A DNA stretch of 64,000 nucleotides from Exiguobacterium aestuarii. Its GTDB lineage: Bacteria; Bacillota; Bacilli; Exiguobacteriales; Exiguobacteriaceae. The stretch's first letter is position 1; every line of letters starts with the position of its first letter. The translations under genes were made by a program, and so were the position numbers. Below the pieces are notes generated by a model. The model saw nothing but the letters and a program-made list of their open reading frames with translations. It was not told where the DNA came from and ran no database searches. Location of the stretch: assembly GCF_020171655.1 (NCBI RefSeq), contig NZ_JAIVAC010000001.1, positions 1,426,001 to 1,490,000 of the forward strand. The letters run 5' to 3'. Shown in pieces: positions 13,981 through 23,199 of this stretch.

Positions 13981-16716
13981 TTGAACAAACAAACTAAGCG
14001 GTTGAGTACAGCTATTTTCTTAAGTGGCGTATTGTTCGCTACACTTTATACTCAACACGCAGACGCCGCATCGAAAACTGCAACCGTCGACACAACCGTG
14101 TTAAATGTCCGACAATCTTCCTCTACATCTTCCCCAATCGTTGGGAAGCTCACAAAAGGGACAAAAGTCTCTGTATTGAGCACAAAGGGATCTTGGGCAC
14201 AAATCGAATACAAAGGGCAAAAGCGCTATGTATCTTCGACTTATCTCAAAATGACTTCGACTTCATCGACAAGTGCGCAGAAAGTCGAAAAAGTATATAG
14301 CGTTACAGAAAATCTTAACTTACGTTCGTCTGCGAGCTTAAAAGCAAACGTATTATTGACAATCCCAAAAAACAAAGAGGTTCAATATATCTCGAAATCA
14401 GGTAGCTGGTATCGCGTCAAATATGGCTCGAAGACTGGGTATGTCTCTTCTCAATATGTAAAGTCTGAAAACAAAGTCATTAAAGAAGCGACGTCAACGG
14501 TTTCGAAGACATCGACCTCATCATCTTCTAGTTCAACGAAGAACGTCTATACCACTACGGTCAACTTGAACATGCGCTCAAAAGCATCGACTTCTGGATC
14601 GCGTATCCTCACGATTCCAAAAGGGAAAGAGATTCAATACATCTCGAAGTCAGGTAGCTGGTACCGCGTCAAATATGGTTCGAAGACCGGATACGTCTCG
14701 TCTCAATACGTGAAAACGACGACAAAAGTCGTAAAAGAAGACTCTACTTCAACAACGAAGCCACCAACAACATCAACTAATTCGAACAAAACGACTACAA
14801 AATATACGACAACTGCCAATCTGAATATGAGATCGAAAGCGTCGACATCGGGATCACGCATCCTCACGATTCCAAAAGGTAAAGAAGTTCAGTATATTTC
14901 AAAATCGGGTAGTTGGTATCGTGTCAAATATGGTTCAAAAACTGGATATGTCTCGTCTAGCTACATAAAAGCGACGAAAGTATCGACACCGGCAGCGAAA
15001 CCTCCTACGACGAAACCACCGACAACAAACGCCACATCAAAAACCTATAAAACGACAGAGAATTTAAACTTACGTAGTTCAGCATCTACGTCAGGCAAGA
15101 TTCTCGTGACGATCCCGAAAAACAAGACCGTCAAATATATCTCAACATCGGGTAGTTGGTATCGTGTTCAATACGGTAGCAAAACAGGTTATGTATCTAG
15201 CAAATATTTGTCAGAAATCAAACCGACTCCTCCAAAACCGACAACGCCAGTCGTGAAGAAATACTATTACACGACAGTCAACTTGAACTTACGTGACAAG
15301 GCATCAACGAGCGGCAGTCTCTTGATGACGATTTTACCAAACGAGAAAGTCGAATACGTCTCATCACACGGCGATTGGTATAAAGTGAAATATGACGGAA
15401 AGACTGGTTACGTCGCGAAGCAATACTTGACTGAAAAAGCGCCAGCCAAGCCGAGTGTACCTGCTGACGATACCGATTATGAAATCAAATATGAAGCTGT
15501 CGTCACAGTAGACGGTTTGAACGTACGAAGCACTCCGGGCGTTACGTCTACGAATAAAATCGGTCAATTAGAGAAAAATCAAATCATCGGTGTCATTAAA
15601 GATGTGAACAGTGATTGGTCTCAAATTGAATTCGTCGTCAATGATAACTTCGTCACGGCTTATGTCAGTCGCGATTACATCAAGCCTTACACAGGTCCAA
15701 CGGTTCCTGAGACAATTCCTGGATCAAAAAATGTTGTCTTGAATTACACAGACTACGCATACAAATTGACAGACATGGTGGCTATCCAAAAAGGTGTCAA
15801 TGCTCAAACCGATAAGTATAGAGGCACAGCTGCCTACGTCTCACAAGAATATGTTGAACTCATTGAAGGTACGAATACCGGTAGAATTACCGTTTCAGGC
15901 CTCCGTGTTCGAGCTGATTCGAACACGAACTCTCATATTTACGGTATTTTAAATGTAAATAGCATTGTCAATGTGTTAGGAGTAAAAGATAACTTCTATC
16001 TTATTACCTATACACGTAAAGCAGGAGAATCGGAAAGCGTATTCGATAACACATGGCGTTTGGCAACCGAGGAAGATATCTTGAACCGTGTCGACCCACG
16101 TTTGGTCGAATTTGAAAAAGCGCTTGAATCGCCTTATGAATCATTCCAGTTCTTAGACCTTTCGAAACCGACCAATGCATCTGCAGCTGTTCTGAACAAA
16201 GCACTCGTTGGTAAAGGAATTCTCGCTGGACAAGCTCAAGCATTCATTGATGCGGGTAAAGCCTTCAATATCAATGAAGTATACTTGATGTCACATGCAT
16301 TCCTCGAAACCGGAAACGGGACATCCACACTTGCAAAAGGTGTTTGGGTCGATTCTAACGGAAACTTAAGTACATCAGACGCTACAAAGAAACATCTGGT
16401 CTACAACATGTTTGGAATTGGCGCAACTGATGCAAATCCATTGGCAGGCGGAGCGAAGCATGCCTTCACTAATGGATGGTTCACTCCGGCACAAGCCATT
16501 TACGGAGGCGGACAATGGATCAGTGAGAGATACATCAATAACTCACGTCAACAGAACACTCTTTATAAGATGCGCTTTAATCCAGCAAAACCTGGAACGT
16601 ATCAATACGCGACAGACATTGGATGGGCGTTTAAACAGACATATAAGATTCACGAGATTTATAAATTGCTTGATTCTTATACAGCAGAATTCGATATCCC
16701 ACGTTTCATCTATTGA
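13981..16716 (+). CDS. Secreted SH3b-repeat N-acetylglucosaminidase (autolysin)
   Basis: A 911-residue exported protein. A signal peptide (residues 1-30, ending HADAA) is followed by at least seven bacterial SH3 domains, to about residue 565, each with the pattern LNLRSSAS...GSWYRVKYGSKTGYVSS; repeats 2-5 are nearly identical and joined by S/T/P/K-rich linkers, then one degenerate copy and one more SH3b to about residue 675. The C-terminal 210 residues are a glucosaminidase domain (YLMSHAFLETGNGTSTLAKG carries the probable catalytic Glu) similar to LytD/LytG-type enzymes that cut GlcNAc in peptidoglycan. TTG is the start, six bases after AAGGAGGG. A weak TATACT (13927-13932) could be its -10. 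The position beside hag suggests a role in daughter-cell separation or wall opening for motile cells. Confidence 0.9.
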   Translation: MNKQTKRLSTAIFLSGVLFATLYTQHADAASKTATVDTTVLNVRQSSSTSSPIVGKLTKGTKVSVLSTKGSWAQIEYKGQKRYVSSTYLKMTSTSSTSAQKVEKVYSVTENLNLRSSASLKANVLLTIPKNKEVQYISKSGSWYRVKYGSKTGYVSSQYVKSENKVIKEATSTVSKTSTSSSSSSTKNVYTTTVNLNMRSKASTSGSRILTIPKGKEIQYISKSGSWYRVKYGSKTGYVSSQYVKTTTKVVKEDSTSTTKPPTTSTNSNKTTTKYTTTANLNMRSKASTSGSRILTIPKGKEVQYISKSGSWYRVKYGSKTGYVSSSYIKATKVSTPAAKPPTTKPPTTNATSKTYKTTENLNLRSSASTSGKILVTIPKNKTVKYISTSGSWYRVQYGSKTGYVSSKYLSEIKPTPPKPTTPVVKKYYYTTVNLNLRDKASTSGSLLMTILPNEKVEYVSSHGDWYKVKYDGKTGYVAKQYLTEKAPAKPSVPADDTDYEIKYEAVVTVDGLNVRSTPGVTSTNKIGQLEKNQIIGVIKDVNSDWSQIEFVVNDNFVTAYVSRDYIKPYTGPTVPETIPGSKNVVLNYTDYAYKLTDMVAIQKGVNAQTDKYRGTAAYVSQEYVELIEGTNTGRITVSGLRVRADSNTNSHIYGILNVNSIVNVLGVKDNFYLITYTRKAGESESVFDNTWRLATEEDILNRVDPRLVEFEKALESPYESFQFLDLSKPTNASAAVLNKALVGKGILAGQAQAFIDAGKAFNINEVYLMSHAFLETGNGTSTLAKGVWVDSNGNLSTSDATKKHLVYNMFGIGATDANPLAGGAKHAFTNGWFTPAQAIYGGGQWISERYINNSRQQNTLYKMRFNPAKPGTYQYATDIGWAFKQTYKIHEIYKLLDSYTAEFDIPRFIY

Positions 16717-16723
16717 TTTATTT

Positions 16724-16763
16724 GACGAATCCGGTCGCATCATGTGATCCGATTCGTCTTTTT
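16724..16763 (+). terminator. Terminator of the glucosaminidase gene
   Basis: GACGAATC pairs with GATTCGTC around a partly paired 19-base centre, followed by TTTTTG. Confidence 0.8.
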
Positions 16764-16817
16764 GTGTTCTAACCGATAAGGAATTCAATCAATACTGTTT
16801 AGACAATCTGTTTAAAT

Positions 16818-16872
16818 CAAAAAAATACCTCCACGGATACCGACTTCTCATCGCCGACATCCATGGGGGTAT
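16818..16872 (-). terminator. Terminator of the chemoreceptor gene
   Basis: Minus-strand arms ATACCCCCATGGAT and ATCCGTGGAGGTAT, nearly perfectly complementary, followed by seven T. Confidence 0.8.
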
Positions 16873-16881
16873 GTTTATATT

Positions 16882-18174
16882 TTATGCTTCCACCTTCATC
16901 TGTTCCGTCTCATTCTGCAAACTCTCCGCGACACGAACGAGCTCTGTCATCGCTCCGTTCACTTCTCCCAGACTTGCCGCTTGCTGGCTCGCCGCTGACG
17001 TCACTTCATTCGCATAACGCGACGCTTCTTCGACCATCCCGACGATGCCTGCCGAGTTTGTCACGACAGAATCGATTTGACCACGTGATTCATCAAGGAG
17101 TGAATCGACCGAATGAACATGGCTGTACACTTCATTTGCCGAATTGTGAATTGATGCGAACGCACCACCTGCTTTTTCAACCAAGCCGACGCCTGTCTCG
17201 ACTTCTGCTTTGACGTTCGCCATCGACGATGACGTGTCGCCAACGAGACGCTTCACGTCTACGATGAGATCTGTGATTTCTTGCGTCGAGTTCGCTGTTT
17301 GTTCCGCGAGCTTTTTCACTTCTGCCGCAACGACAGCGAATCCACGTCCATGCTCCCCGGCACGTGCCGCTTCAATCGACGCGTTCAAAGCAAGCAAGTT
17401 CGTCTGTGCCGAGATGTCACTGATGACATCCGTAATGCGTGAGATCTCGCCTGTCATCTCTGTCAACTGGCTGTTGAGTGTCGAGGATTGCTCCACTTTC
17501 CCAGCAATCGCATGCATCGCGTTGACCGAAGACGACGCAAGCCCTTTCCCGCTCTCCGCTTCCTGTTGCATCTCGCTCGCCGAATCAAGCGCCGATGACA
17601 TCTCTTGACGAATGCTTTCCATCGTACGCGCGACCGCTCCAAGTAAGTCCATCGAGTTGTACGTCGCACTGACGTTGTCTTCTAACATCTTGTTAAGGGC
17701 ATCCATCGCGACACGAATGTTTTCACCCGCCACGTTTCCTTCTTGGACCGCTGCCGCGATCTCTTGCGCCGAACCCGTCAACTGGTCCGCCGTGTAACGC
17801 ATATTCGTCCCTTGTTCCCGAAGGTGTTCGACCATGTTGTCCATCGACAAGAGCAAACGTCCCATCTCCGAACGGTCTGTCGTCTTCTCGTCCGCGAAGT
17901 GGACCGTCAAATCGCCGTTCCCGACCTCGACGGCTTTCTCAGAAGCCATCTCGACCGCTTTCAGTGGACGACGGGCAATCAAGTAAATGACGATGCCGCC
18001 GAGTGACGAGATGAGTAACGCCACGACCGTACCGACGAGCATGACCTGACCTTGTTCCATCTCGAGTTCTGTCAAAAGCAATAGAGTGATGTAGCCGACC
18101 GCTCCGCCCGTGATAAAGGACGTGACCAAAATCCACGCGAGCAATTGCGTCGTAAAGTTTTTAAATACTTTCAC
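16882..18174 (-). CDS. Methyl-accepting chemotaxis protein without periplasmic sensor domain
   Basis: About 430 residues. Two membrane helices (about 10-33 and 44-68) are separated by only about ten residues, so there is no extracellular ligand-binding domain. A HAMP region follows (about 69-125), then a long coiled-coil signalling domain with the conserved hairpin tip [24 protein letters not shown] and [17 protein letters not shown] that binds CheW/CheA. I place the start at GTG 18174 because a perfect AGGAGG lies nine bases upstream; the frame extends to GTG 18204, where AGGGAG is also present, so a start ten residues longer is possible. Such receptors may sense membrane state or cytoplasmic signals. 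Confidence 0.92.
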   Translation of the reverse strand: MKVFKNFTTQLLAWILVTSFITGGAVGYITLLLLTELEMEQGQVMLVGTVVALLISSLGGIVIYLIARRPLKAVEMASEKAVEVGNGDLTVHFADEKTTDRSEMGRLLLSMDNMVEHLREQGTNMRYTADQLTGSAQEIAAAVQEGNVAGENIRVAMDALNKMLEDNVSATYNSMDLLGAVARTMESIRQEMSSALDSASEMQQEAESGKGLASSSVNAMHAIAGKVEQSSTLNSQLTEMTGEISRITDVISDISAQTNLLALNASIEAARAGEHGRGFAVVAAEVKKLAEQTANSTQEITDLIVDVKRLVGDTSSSMANVKAEVETGVGLVEKAGGAFASIHNSANEVYSHVHSVDSLLDESRGQIDSVVTNSAGIVGMVEEASRYANEVTSAASQQAASLGEVNGAMTELVRVAESLQNETEQMKVEA

Positions 18175-18209
18175 TGTGTTGTTCCTCCTCATTGTGTTCA
18201 TCACTCCCT

Positions 18210-18217
18210 ATATCGTC
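18210..18217 (-). promoter_or_regulatory. Possible sigma-D -10 element of the chemoreceptor gene
   Basis: Minus strand GACGATAT, one mismatch from GCCGATAT, 35 bases before the GTG start. The matching -35 is weak (TATA-like at 16-17 bases). Chemoreceptor genes are usually sigma-D dependent in Bacillus. Confidence 0.45.
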
Positions 18218-18297
18218 CGATTTCCAATGAATGTATAGCGTTTTCAGTTGAACGTTTGGTCAATGAAAAAACGTACCCCAGAAAGGAGTACGTTTCG

Positions 18298-18621
18298 TCA
18301 AAATGCTTCATCGTCACGTTCGACGCGCGTCACCCGTCGCGGAGTCGTCGCCGCGTCAATCGCGAGCGTGATCGCTGCCGCCCAGTGGAGCATCATCCCG
18401 ACGATCGGAATGAACCCGAGGATTGATGCCGTGATTCCGACGGCCGCGCCGTACGAGAATCGGTTCAGTCGGCTGAACGAGAGAATCAACACGATGACGT
18501 GATAGACGAACATGAATCCGAGGGGCGAATAGCCCATCCCGATGATGAAAAGACCACCGAGAATCGGGATCCCAAGAAATGCTTCAAACGCTGCACCGAG
18601 CCATTTCAGATTTTTCACCAT
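18298..18621 (-). CDS. Small membrane protein, unknown
   Basis: A 107-residue protein with three to four hydrophobic segments (LGAAFEAFLGIPILGGLFIIGMG; FMFVYHVIVLILSF; a glycine-rich GITASILGFIPIVGMMLHWAAAITLAI) and a charged cytoplasmic tail (TTPRRVTRVERDDEAF). It resembles small DUF4870/YckC-like membrane proteins but I cannot assign a family. The ATG at 18621 follows GAGGTG closely; GTG 18630 overlaps that site. It lies ten bases after the acetyltransferase gene and is probably cotranscribed with it. Confidence 0.65.
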   Translation of the reverse strand: MVKNLKWLGAAFEAFLGIPILGGLFIIGMGYSPLGFMFVYHVIVLILSFSRLNRFSYGAAVGITASILGFIPIVGMMLHWAAAITLAIDAATTPRRVTRVERDDEAF

Positions 18622-18631
18622 GTGGGTCACC

Positions 18632-19459
18632 TCATAATTCGATCATGTAAAACTCGTAGCCGCCATTTTCTGCGAAGCCCGCGCGCTTATAAATCTCGAG
18701 CGCCGCCTTGTTTTCCGTCTCGACATCGAGCTCGACTTTCGTCCGACCCATGCGGAACAGTTGTTGTACCATTTGTTTCAACATCTTCGTGCCGTAGCCT
18801 TTGCCTTGCTCTCCTGCCTTGACGCCGAATGCGTGAATGCTTGCCGCATCGTCACCGACGAGAAGGGCACGGATGACGCCGACCGGTTTGCCGTCAACTT
18901 CGCCGATATACGTCACACGGTCCGGTGTATCAATTTGCTGATAGATGTTTTCCGTCACATCGACCGGGTCACCGAACGCCTCGCTGAGTGTCGCGATGAT
19001 GAGCGGGCGGTCGTCTGCCGTCGCCTCACGGAGCGATACCTCGTCCGGTTTCAAGAACAATTCCGCCTTCTTCAAGACAAGATTGTATTCCGAGAACTGG
19101 TACGCCGCCTGAAGATGTTCAAGCACCGCCTTCCCAGATGCCGAGTTCCGGTCGATGACAAACGTGAACGCCTCACAGCCGTTCAGTTTCGCATCACGTT
19201 TCGCCGTCTCGAGCAATGCCGTGAAGACGCCTTGCTTCCGGTATTCCGGATGGACGAGCGCATTCACCTCATACTCGTTCGGGAGATACGGGAAGAGCAT
19301 GAGATACCCGACGAGCGTCTCGCCGTCATATACCGCATAGTCGTTCTGTCCGACCGACTCATGACCGACTTTGACGTCGATCTTCTCACTCATGTTGACC
19401 GCCTGTTCTAACGTTTTCACATCATTCGCTTGCTTGACTTCTTCTACTGTCCAATTCAT
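18632..19459 (-). CDS. Tandem GNAT-fold N-acetyltransferase
   Basis: A 275-residue protein with two GNAT folds. The N-terminal half has YEVNALVHPEYRKQGVFTALLETAKRDA, with the R-x-x-G-x-x acetyl-CoA loop; the C-terminal half has SIHAFGVKAGEQGKGYGTKMLKQMV and the terminal NKAALEIYKRAGF. Both halves keep recognisable CoA-binding loops (RKQGVF; GKGYGT). The acceptor substrate is unknown. The start at 19459 is used because GAGGTG lies six bases upstream; the frame extends to 19516 without a better site. Confidence 0.85.
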   Translation of the reverse strand: MNWTVEEVKQANDVKTLEQAVNMSEKIDVKVGHESVGQNDYAVYDGETLVGYLMLFPYLPNEYEVNALVHPEYRKQGVFTALLETAKRDAKLNGCEAFTFVIDRNSASGKAVLEHLQAAYQFSEYNLVLKKAELFLKPDEVSLREATADDRPLIIATLSEAFGDPVDVTENIYQQIDTPDRVTYIGEVDGKPVGVIRALLVGDDAASIHAFGVKAGEQGKGYGTKMLKQMVQQLFRMGRTKVELDVETENKAALEIYKRAGFAENGGYEFYMIEL

Positions 19460-19492
19460 ATACATCACCTCATTTGTATTGTAGCACAAAGG

Positions 19493-19513
19493 AAAAAGCC
19501 CGCCGTAGCGAGC
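19493..19513 (-). terminator. Short terminator after the 19.5-20.0 kb gene
   Basis: Minus strand GCTCGC / GCGGGC with a TACG loop and a following TTTTT, a compact intrinsic terminator between the anchored-protein gene and the acetyltransferase gene. Confidence 0.6.
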
Positions 19514-19525
19514 CAACTTACGAGA

Positions 19526-20011
19526 TTATAACGTCCGGAACTCCAACTCAGGGAGCGTCTCAATCAATTCAGCGATCTCGTCCGTATGCGCCTCCGCACC
19601 CGGGACGGCCTCTGTCGGTTCGACCCAGAAGAACGTCTTGTCGTTCGTGCCGAGATAGTTGCCGTAACCGACCTCTGTCGCGAACGCCTCTTCCGTCAAC
19701 TCACGGTCGATCAAGTCCAAGTGGAACAAGAGTTGGTCGTCGCCGTCCTCGACGTTATAGTACAAATCGAACGTGCTGTAGCTCTTCGTGTCCCCGATGT
19801 CGACGACGTCCTGAGCCTTCTCGATATAGACGTCACCGCGCTCGATCGCCGCAACGATTTTTGACGGCAAGATGATCTCGTACCCGAGCTCTCGGTCACG
19901 AATCGTCTGCGTCGTATCCTCTGTCCGTCCCCGGGACGAGACGACACCGACCGTCGCCACCAATGCACCTGTCACACCGAGCGCGAGCGCCCACTTCATC
20001 GATTTGTTCAC
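19526..20011 (-). CDS. Membrane-anchored hypothetical protein
   Basis: A 161-residue protein with an N-terminal membrane anchor or uncleaved signal (WALALGVTGALVATVGVV) and an extracellular domain of about 130 residues with LGYEIILPSKIVAAIERGDVYIEK and an acidic stretch (YYNVEDGDDQLLFHLDL). No family recognised. GTG at 20011 is eight bases from AGGGAG; GTG at 20020 overlaps it. Transcribed alone toward its own terminator. Confidence 0.65.
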   Translation of the reverse strand: MNKSMKWALALGVTGALVATVGVVSSRGRTEDTTQTIRDRELGYEIILPSKIVAAIERGDVYIEKAQDVVDIGDTKSYSTFDLYYNVEDGDDQLLFHLDLIDRELTEEAFATEVGYGNYLGTNDKTFFWVEPTEAVPGAEAHTDEIAELIETLPELEFRTL

Positions 20012-20167
20012 AAGAACCACTCCCTACTTGTTAATGTCTTCACTTGATTATCCCACAAGTTGATGACTTTTCATCAAATATTCTGAAAAAATGTTTCCCC
20101 TTACATTGACGACCGTCCGCCAATCCCATACGATGGTAATAACGTATTAGAGAAAAGAGGAACTGAC

Positions 20168-20668
20168 ATGTCTAACGAAACTACTTTGACGCGCGCTCAG
20201 CTCGACGCGCTCTTGAAAAACGTCTTCGCCCTTCAAATCCCGGTCATCGAGAAATTCATGACGGATTTGTTTAAACAATACGTCTCGACGGCTTCCACGT
20301 TCAAACAAGATATGGACACGATGAAAGCGACAGACTGGCACAAGCACTTCTTCGGTCAAAAGGTCATGCCGCACCTCTTCATCGAGAACCTCGGCTTCGG
20401 CGCATCGTTCCGCCACCAAGGTCAAGAGAAAGTCGTCAGCATCCCGGAGAACATGACGGTCGTCAAACCGGACTCGGACGCACAGATCAAAGAGATTTTA
20501 GAGAACCTCGACAAGACGCTCGCGTCGATGGACGGGATCAAAAACAAAGGACTCGTCAAAAAGTTCTATAAAGAAACGCTCGAACTCATCTGCCAGCTCG
20601 GTAGCCGTACTGGTATGATGGATGACTTCTATGACAAAGTCAAAGGCAGTTTGACGACAAGTTCATGA
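20168..20668 (+). CDS. Hypothetical helical cytoplasmic protein
   Basis: A 166-residue protein that I do not recognise. It is mostly helical (LTRAQLDALLKNVFALQIPVIEKFMTDL; SDAQIKEILENLDKTLASM; KKFYKETLELICQLGSRTG) with one central segment containing H-K-H-F-F and PHLFIENLGFG. There is no signal peptide, membrane span or clear catalytic motif. AGAGGAACTGAC precedes the ATG and a strong terminator follows the stop, so it is a well-defined single-gene unit. Confidence 0.7.
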   Translation: MSNETTLTRAQLDALLKNVFALQIPVIEKFMTDLFKQYVSTASTFKQDMDTMKATDWHKHFFGQKVMPHLFIENLGFGASFRHQGQEKVVSIPENMTVVKPDSDAQIKEILENLDKTLASMDGIKNKGLVKKFYKETLELICQLGSRTGMMDDFYDKVKGSLTTSS

Positions 20669-20670
20669 CA

Positions 20671-20701
20671 ATACCTCGCTCGAAGGAGCGAGGTATTTTT
20701 T
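20671..20701 (+). terminator. Terminator of the 20.2-20.7 kb gene
   Basis: Perfect 11-bp stem ATACCTCGCTC / GAGCGAGGTAT, GAAG loop, then a run of T. It overlaps the stop codon of the convergent efflux gene by two bases. Confidence 0.9.
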
Positions 20702-21635
20702 ATGCTTCCTTTTCGATTGCCATCGGAAGCTCGATGAACTGGCTCCGACTATGGAAGACGACCCCGATCATGACGAGCGTGATCCCGACTAAGGCAATCG
20801 GGGACGGCATGACCGCATGGAGGAAGAGGAGCTCACCGATCAAGGCGAACAACACCTCGAGCGCCTGCGTCGCCTCGACGGACGCCAGTTTTCCCATATC
20901 GTGCTTGACGAGGTCCGTCGCCTTGAAAAATAGGACGGTCGCGACAATCCCTGACAACAAGGCGACGAGGAACGTCTGCCCGAGCTGGCTCGATGAGGGA
21001 CGACCCGTCGTCAACCCGTACCCGAACAGTAAGAACCAGACCGGGAGCGACCCGAGACACATGCCGAGGATGCGTTCGAACACGTCGAGGTCCGTCTGTT
21101 GCATCATCTTGCGGTTGCCGAGTGGATACGCGAAAGCCGCGATGACGACCGGGACGACACCGAGCCATAGGAAACGAGGTTCGAACGTCTCGAAGAACTC
21201 GACTTGCATCAAGACGACCCCGATCAAGATCAGACTCGAGAACCGAAGTCCTCGCCACGGGATCTGTTCGCGTGACCCATCCGCTTTCTTAAAGAGTGGT
21301 GACAACAGTGCCCCGGCGACGATTGTCACTTGCCACGTGCCTGCGATGAGCCACGGGGGTGCGACTTCAGCGGCGAGACAGATGGGAACGTAAAAGAACC
21401 CAAACCCGACCGTCCCCCAGACGATCCACGGACGCGGATTGTCTTTAAGCGTCGAGATGACCCGCTTGAGCCCGCCCCGTAAAGCGACAACGAGCATCAA
21501 CAGTGGAATCATCCATAAAAAGCGGAGCGAGGCACTATAGGCAAAGCTACCTCCCCCGACTTGCATCACTTCGTTCAACACGAACGTGCTCGCAAAAAAC
21601 AAGGCCGCGAAGACACCGAGTATGAGTGGACGCAT
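20700..21635 (-). CDS. DMT-superfamily multidrug/metabolite exporter (EmrE family)
   Basis: A 311-residue protein with ten predicted membrane helices in two five-helix halves, the drug/metabolite transporter arrangement. The first helix (LGVFAALFFASTFVLNEVM) and the GTVGFGFFYVPICLAAE segment resemble the EmrE-type multidrug resistance family of Bacilli. The substrate is not predictable. AAAGGAGGG precedes the ATG. Monocistronic and convergent with the 20.2 kb gene. Confidence 0.8.
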   Translation of the reverse strand: MRPLILGVFAALFFASTFVLNEVMQVGGGSFAYSASLRFLWMIPLLMLVVALRGGLKRVISTLKDNPRPWIVWGTVGFGFFYVPICLAAEVAPPWLIAGTWQVTIVAGALLSPLFKKADGSREQIPWRGLRFSSLILIGVVLMQVEFFETFEPRFLWLGVVPVVIAAFAYPLGNRKMMQQTDLDVFERILGMCLGSLPVWFLLFGYGLTTGRPSSSQLGQTFLVALLSGIVATVLFFKATDLVKHDMGKLASVEATQALEVLFALIGELLFLHAVMPSPIALVGITLVMIGVVFHSRSQFIELPMAIEKEA

Positions 21636-21691
21636 ACGTTCCCTCCTTTCCGAATCCTGTCTTGTTCTCGGTATTCATCTATTTCTCCTGC

Positions 21692-21723
21692 AAAAAAGAC
21701 GGACGACACGTAGTCATCCGCCT
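21692..21723 (-). terminator. Terminator of the ABM-domain gene
   Basis: Minus-strand arms GGCGGATGAC and GTCGTCCGTC, mostly complementary with wobble and mismatch, followed by TTTTTTG. Confidence 0.65.
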
Positions 21724-21741
21724 GTTGATTCGATGATTCCG

Positions 21742-22029
21742 TCACGTCCGCAGTTCGAGCGCGGCGATCCGCTCCATCCGCTCGAGGATGGGCTTCGCCT
21801 GATCGATATACGCCCTCACTTCAGCAAGCGACAACGACGCCGCATGCGCATCCTCACTCCGCCACACTTCATAGACGAACACCGTGTCCGCCTCGTCGAG
21901 CGATACGTGGACCCGATACGATTCACAGTCCGACGTCGCCTCCATCTCCCGTGCCGCTTCCGATAAAATCGCCACGAGTCGGTCCCGTTGTCCCACTTTC
22001 GTGACGAGCTTTCCGATCAGTGCATACAT
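21742..22029 (-). CDS. Antibiotic-biosynthesis-monooxygenase (ABM) domain protein
   Basis: A 95-residue dimeric alpha-beta barrel type protein: MYALIGKLVTKVGQRDRLVAILSEAA, then CESYRVHVSLDEADTVFVYEVWRSEDAHAASL. This is the putative quinol monooxygenase (YgiN/Lsr G-like) group, which acts on quinones or other small aromatics or degrades signal molecules; the substrate is unknown. GGAGG lies seven bases before the ATG at 22029. Confidence 0.85.
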   Translation of the reverse strand: MYALIGKLVTKVGQRDRLVAILSEAAREMEATSDCESYRVHVSLDEADTVFVYEVWRSEDAHAASLSLAEVRAYIDQAKPILERMERIAALELRT

Positions 22030-22130
22030 GCTCCATCCTCCCTTTCTCTTGCCTCGTCTCATTCCACTTTTTGCGTCCAATTTCCTGCCTTATCGCTTCA
22101 TGCGTATGGAATGTTTTCACGCCACATGTA

Positions 22131-22160
22131 TAAAAAAACGGACGGCACGTGGCCCTCCGT
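22131..22160 (-). terminator. Terminator of the first yitT-like gene
   Basis: Minus-strand ACGGAGGGC / GCCGTCCGT stem with CACGT loop and a TTTTTTT tail; it touches the stop codon. Confidence 0.8.
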
Positions 22161-23020
22161 CAATGAATATCGCGTTTTTGGAAATTCCCGCCTTTGACCT
22201 CTGTCACCTCGTACACGACAACGAACGCTTTCGGGTCGACTTGGTCGATGATGTCCTTGATTTTTCGTTCTTCGAGCCGGTTGATGACACATGTGATTTC
22301 ATAATAGCTCTCTTTTGAATACGCACCTTGGATCTGATTCAAGGTGGCGCTCCGTCCGAGACGATCCCGAATCGTCTCGACCATTTCATGCGGTTCACTC
22401 GTGATGATCTTGAACGTCTTCGCCCCGCTCAATCCCTCTTCGACGATATGAATCACTTTCGAGGCGATGAAATAGGCGATCGCCGACAAGACGGCTCCTT
22501 GAAGCCCGAACACCGTCGAGACGACGATGAAGACGAACGTATTCAAAAATAGAATCAAGTCACTCGTCCCGAACGGTAATTTACGGGACAAGAGGACGGC
22601 CAGCATATCGATCCCGTCAAGCGCACCCCCGTTACGGAGGGAAATCCCCATCCCGAACCCGAGGATGATTCCGCCGACTACGGTGATGAGGAGCGCGTCG
22701 CCCTCGATGATCGTCGGAACGTGGTGCATGATCACCGTACCGACAGACAACGACGCGATCCCTGTGACGGAAAGGATGGCGAAACTTTTCCCGATCTGTT
22801 TATACCCGAGATAGATGAACGGGATATTGAGAATCCCGATAAAGATCCCGAGCGGCAACCCTGTTAGCTGCGACCCGACGATACTGATGCCGGTGACGCC
22901 CCCATCCGACACGTTGTTCGGGATGAGGACGGACTCCAACCCATACGCCGCAATGAGTCCACCGATGATGTTCATGATGATTTGAAACCCCATCAACCAG
23001 GTTCTATTCTCTCGTTTCAT
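22160..23020 (-). CDS. YitT family membrane protein
   Basis: A 286-residue protein with five to six N-terminal membrane helices (YitT/DUF161; IPNNVSDGGVTGISIVG and LRNGGALDGIDMLAVLLSRK are family signatures) and a C-terminal cytoplasmic DUF2179 domain (TLNQIQGAYSKESYYEITCVI...EVKGGNFQKRDIH). Function of the family is unknown; the C-domain resembles small ligand-binding regulatory domains. AAGGAGG precedes the ATG. A paralogue is encoded divergently at 23.2-24.1 kb. Confidence 0.92.
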   Translation of the reverse strand: MKRENRTWLMGFQIIMNIIGGLIAAYGLESVLIPNNVSDGGVTGISIVGSQLTGLPLGIFIGILNIPFIYLGYKQIGKSFAILSVTGIASLSVGTVIMHHVPTIIEGDALLITVVGGIILGFGMGISLRNGGALDGIDMLAVLLSRKLPFGTSDLILFLNTFVFIVVSTVFGLQGAVLSAIAYFIASKVIHIVEEGLSGAKTFKIITSEPHEMVETIRDRLGRSATLNQIQGAYSKESYYEITCVINRLEERKIKDIIDQVDPKAFVVVYEVTEVKGGNFQKRDIH

Positions 23021-23199
23021 GATGCATGGACCTCCTTCTCATGTTCAACAACCTTCTTAGCCTACCACAAAATAATACTGAAATAATTTACAGGGAATCA
23101 TCAATCTATTCTGAATATTCATGTCAGATTCTCTGTCTCAAAGGATTTTGTATCGGCTCGTTTTGGTATACTTAAGAAAATGGAAAGGGGGCACCACGT

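Noticed and set aside
22098-22318. Small plus- and minus-strand frames around the end of the first yitT gene
   Set aside because: They overlap the terminator and the DUF2179 coding region and have no ribosome site.
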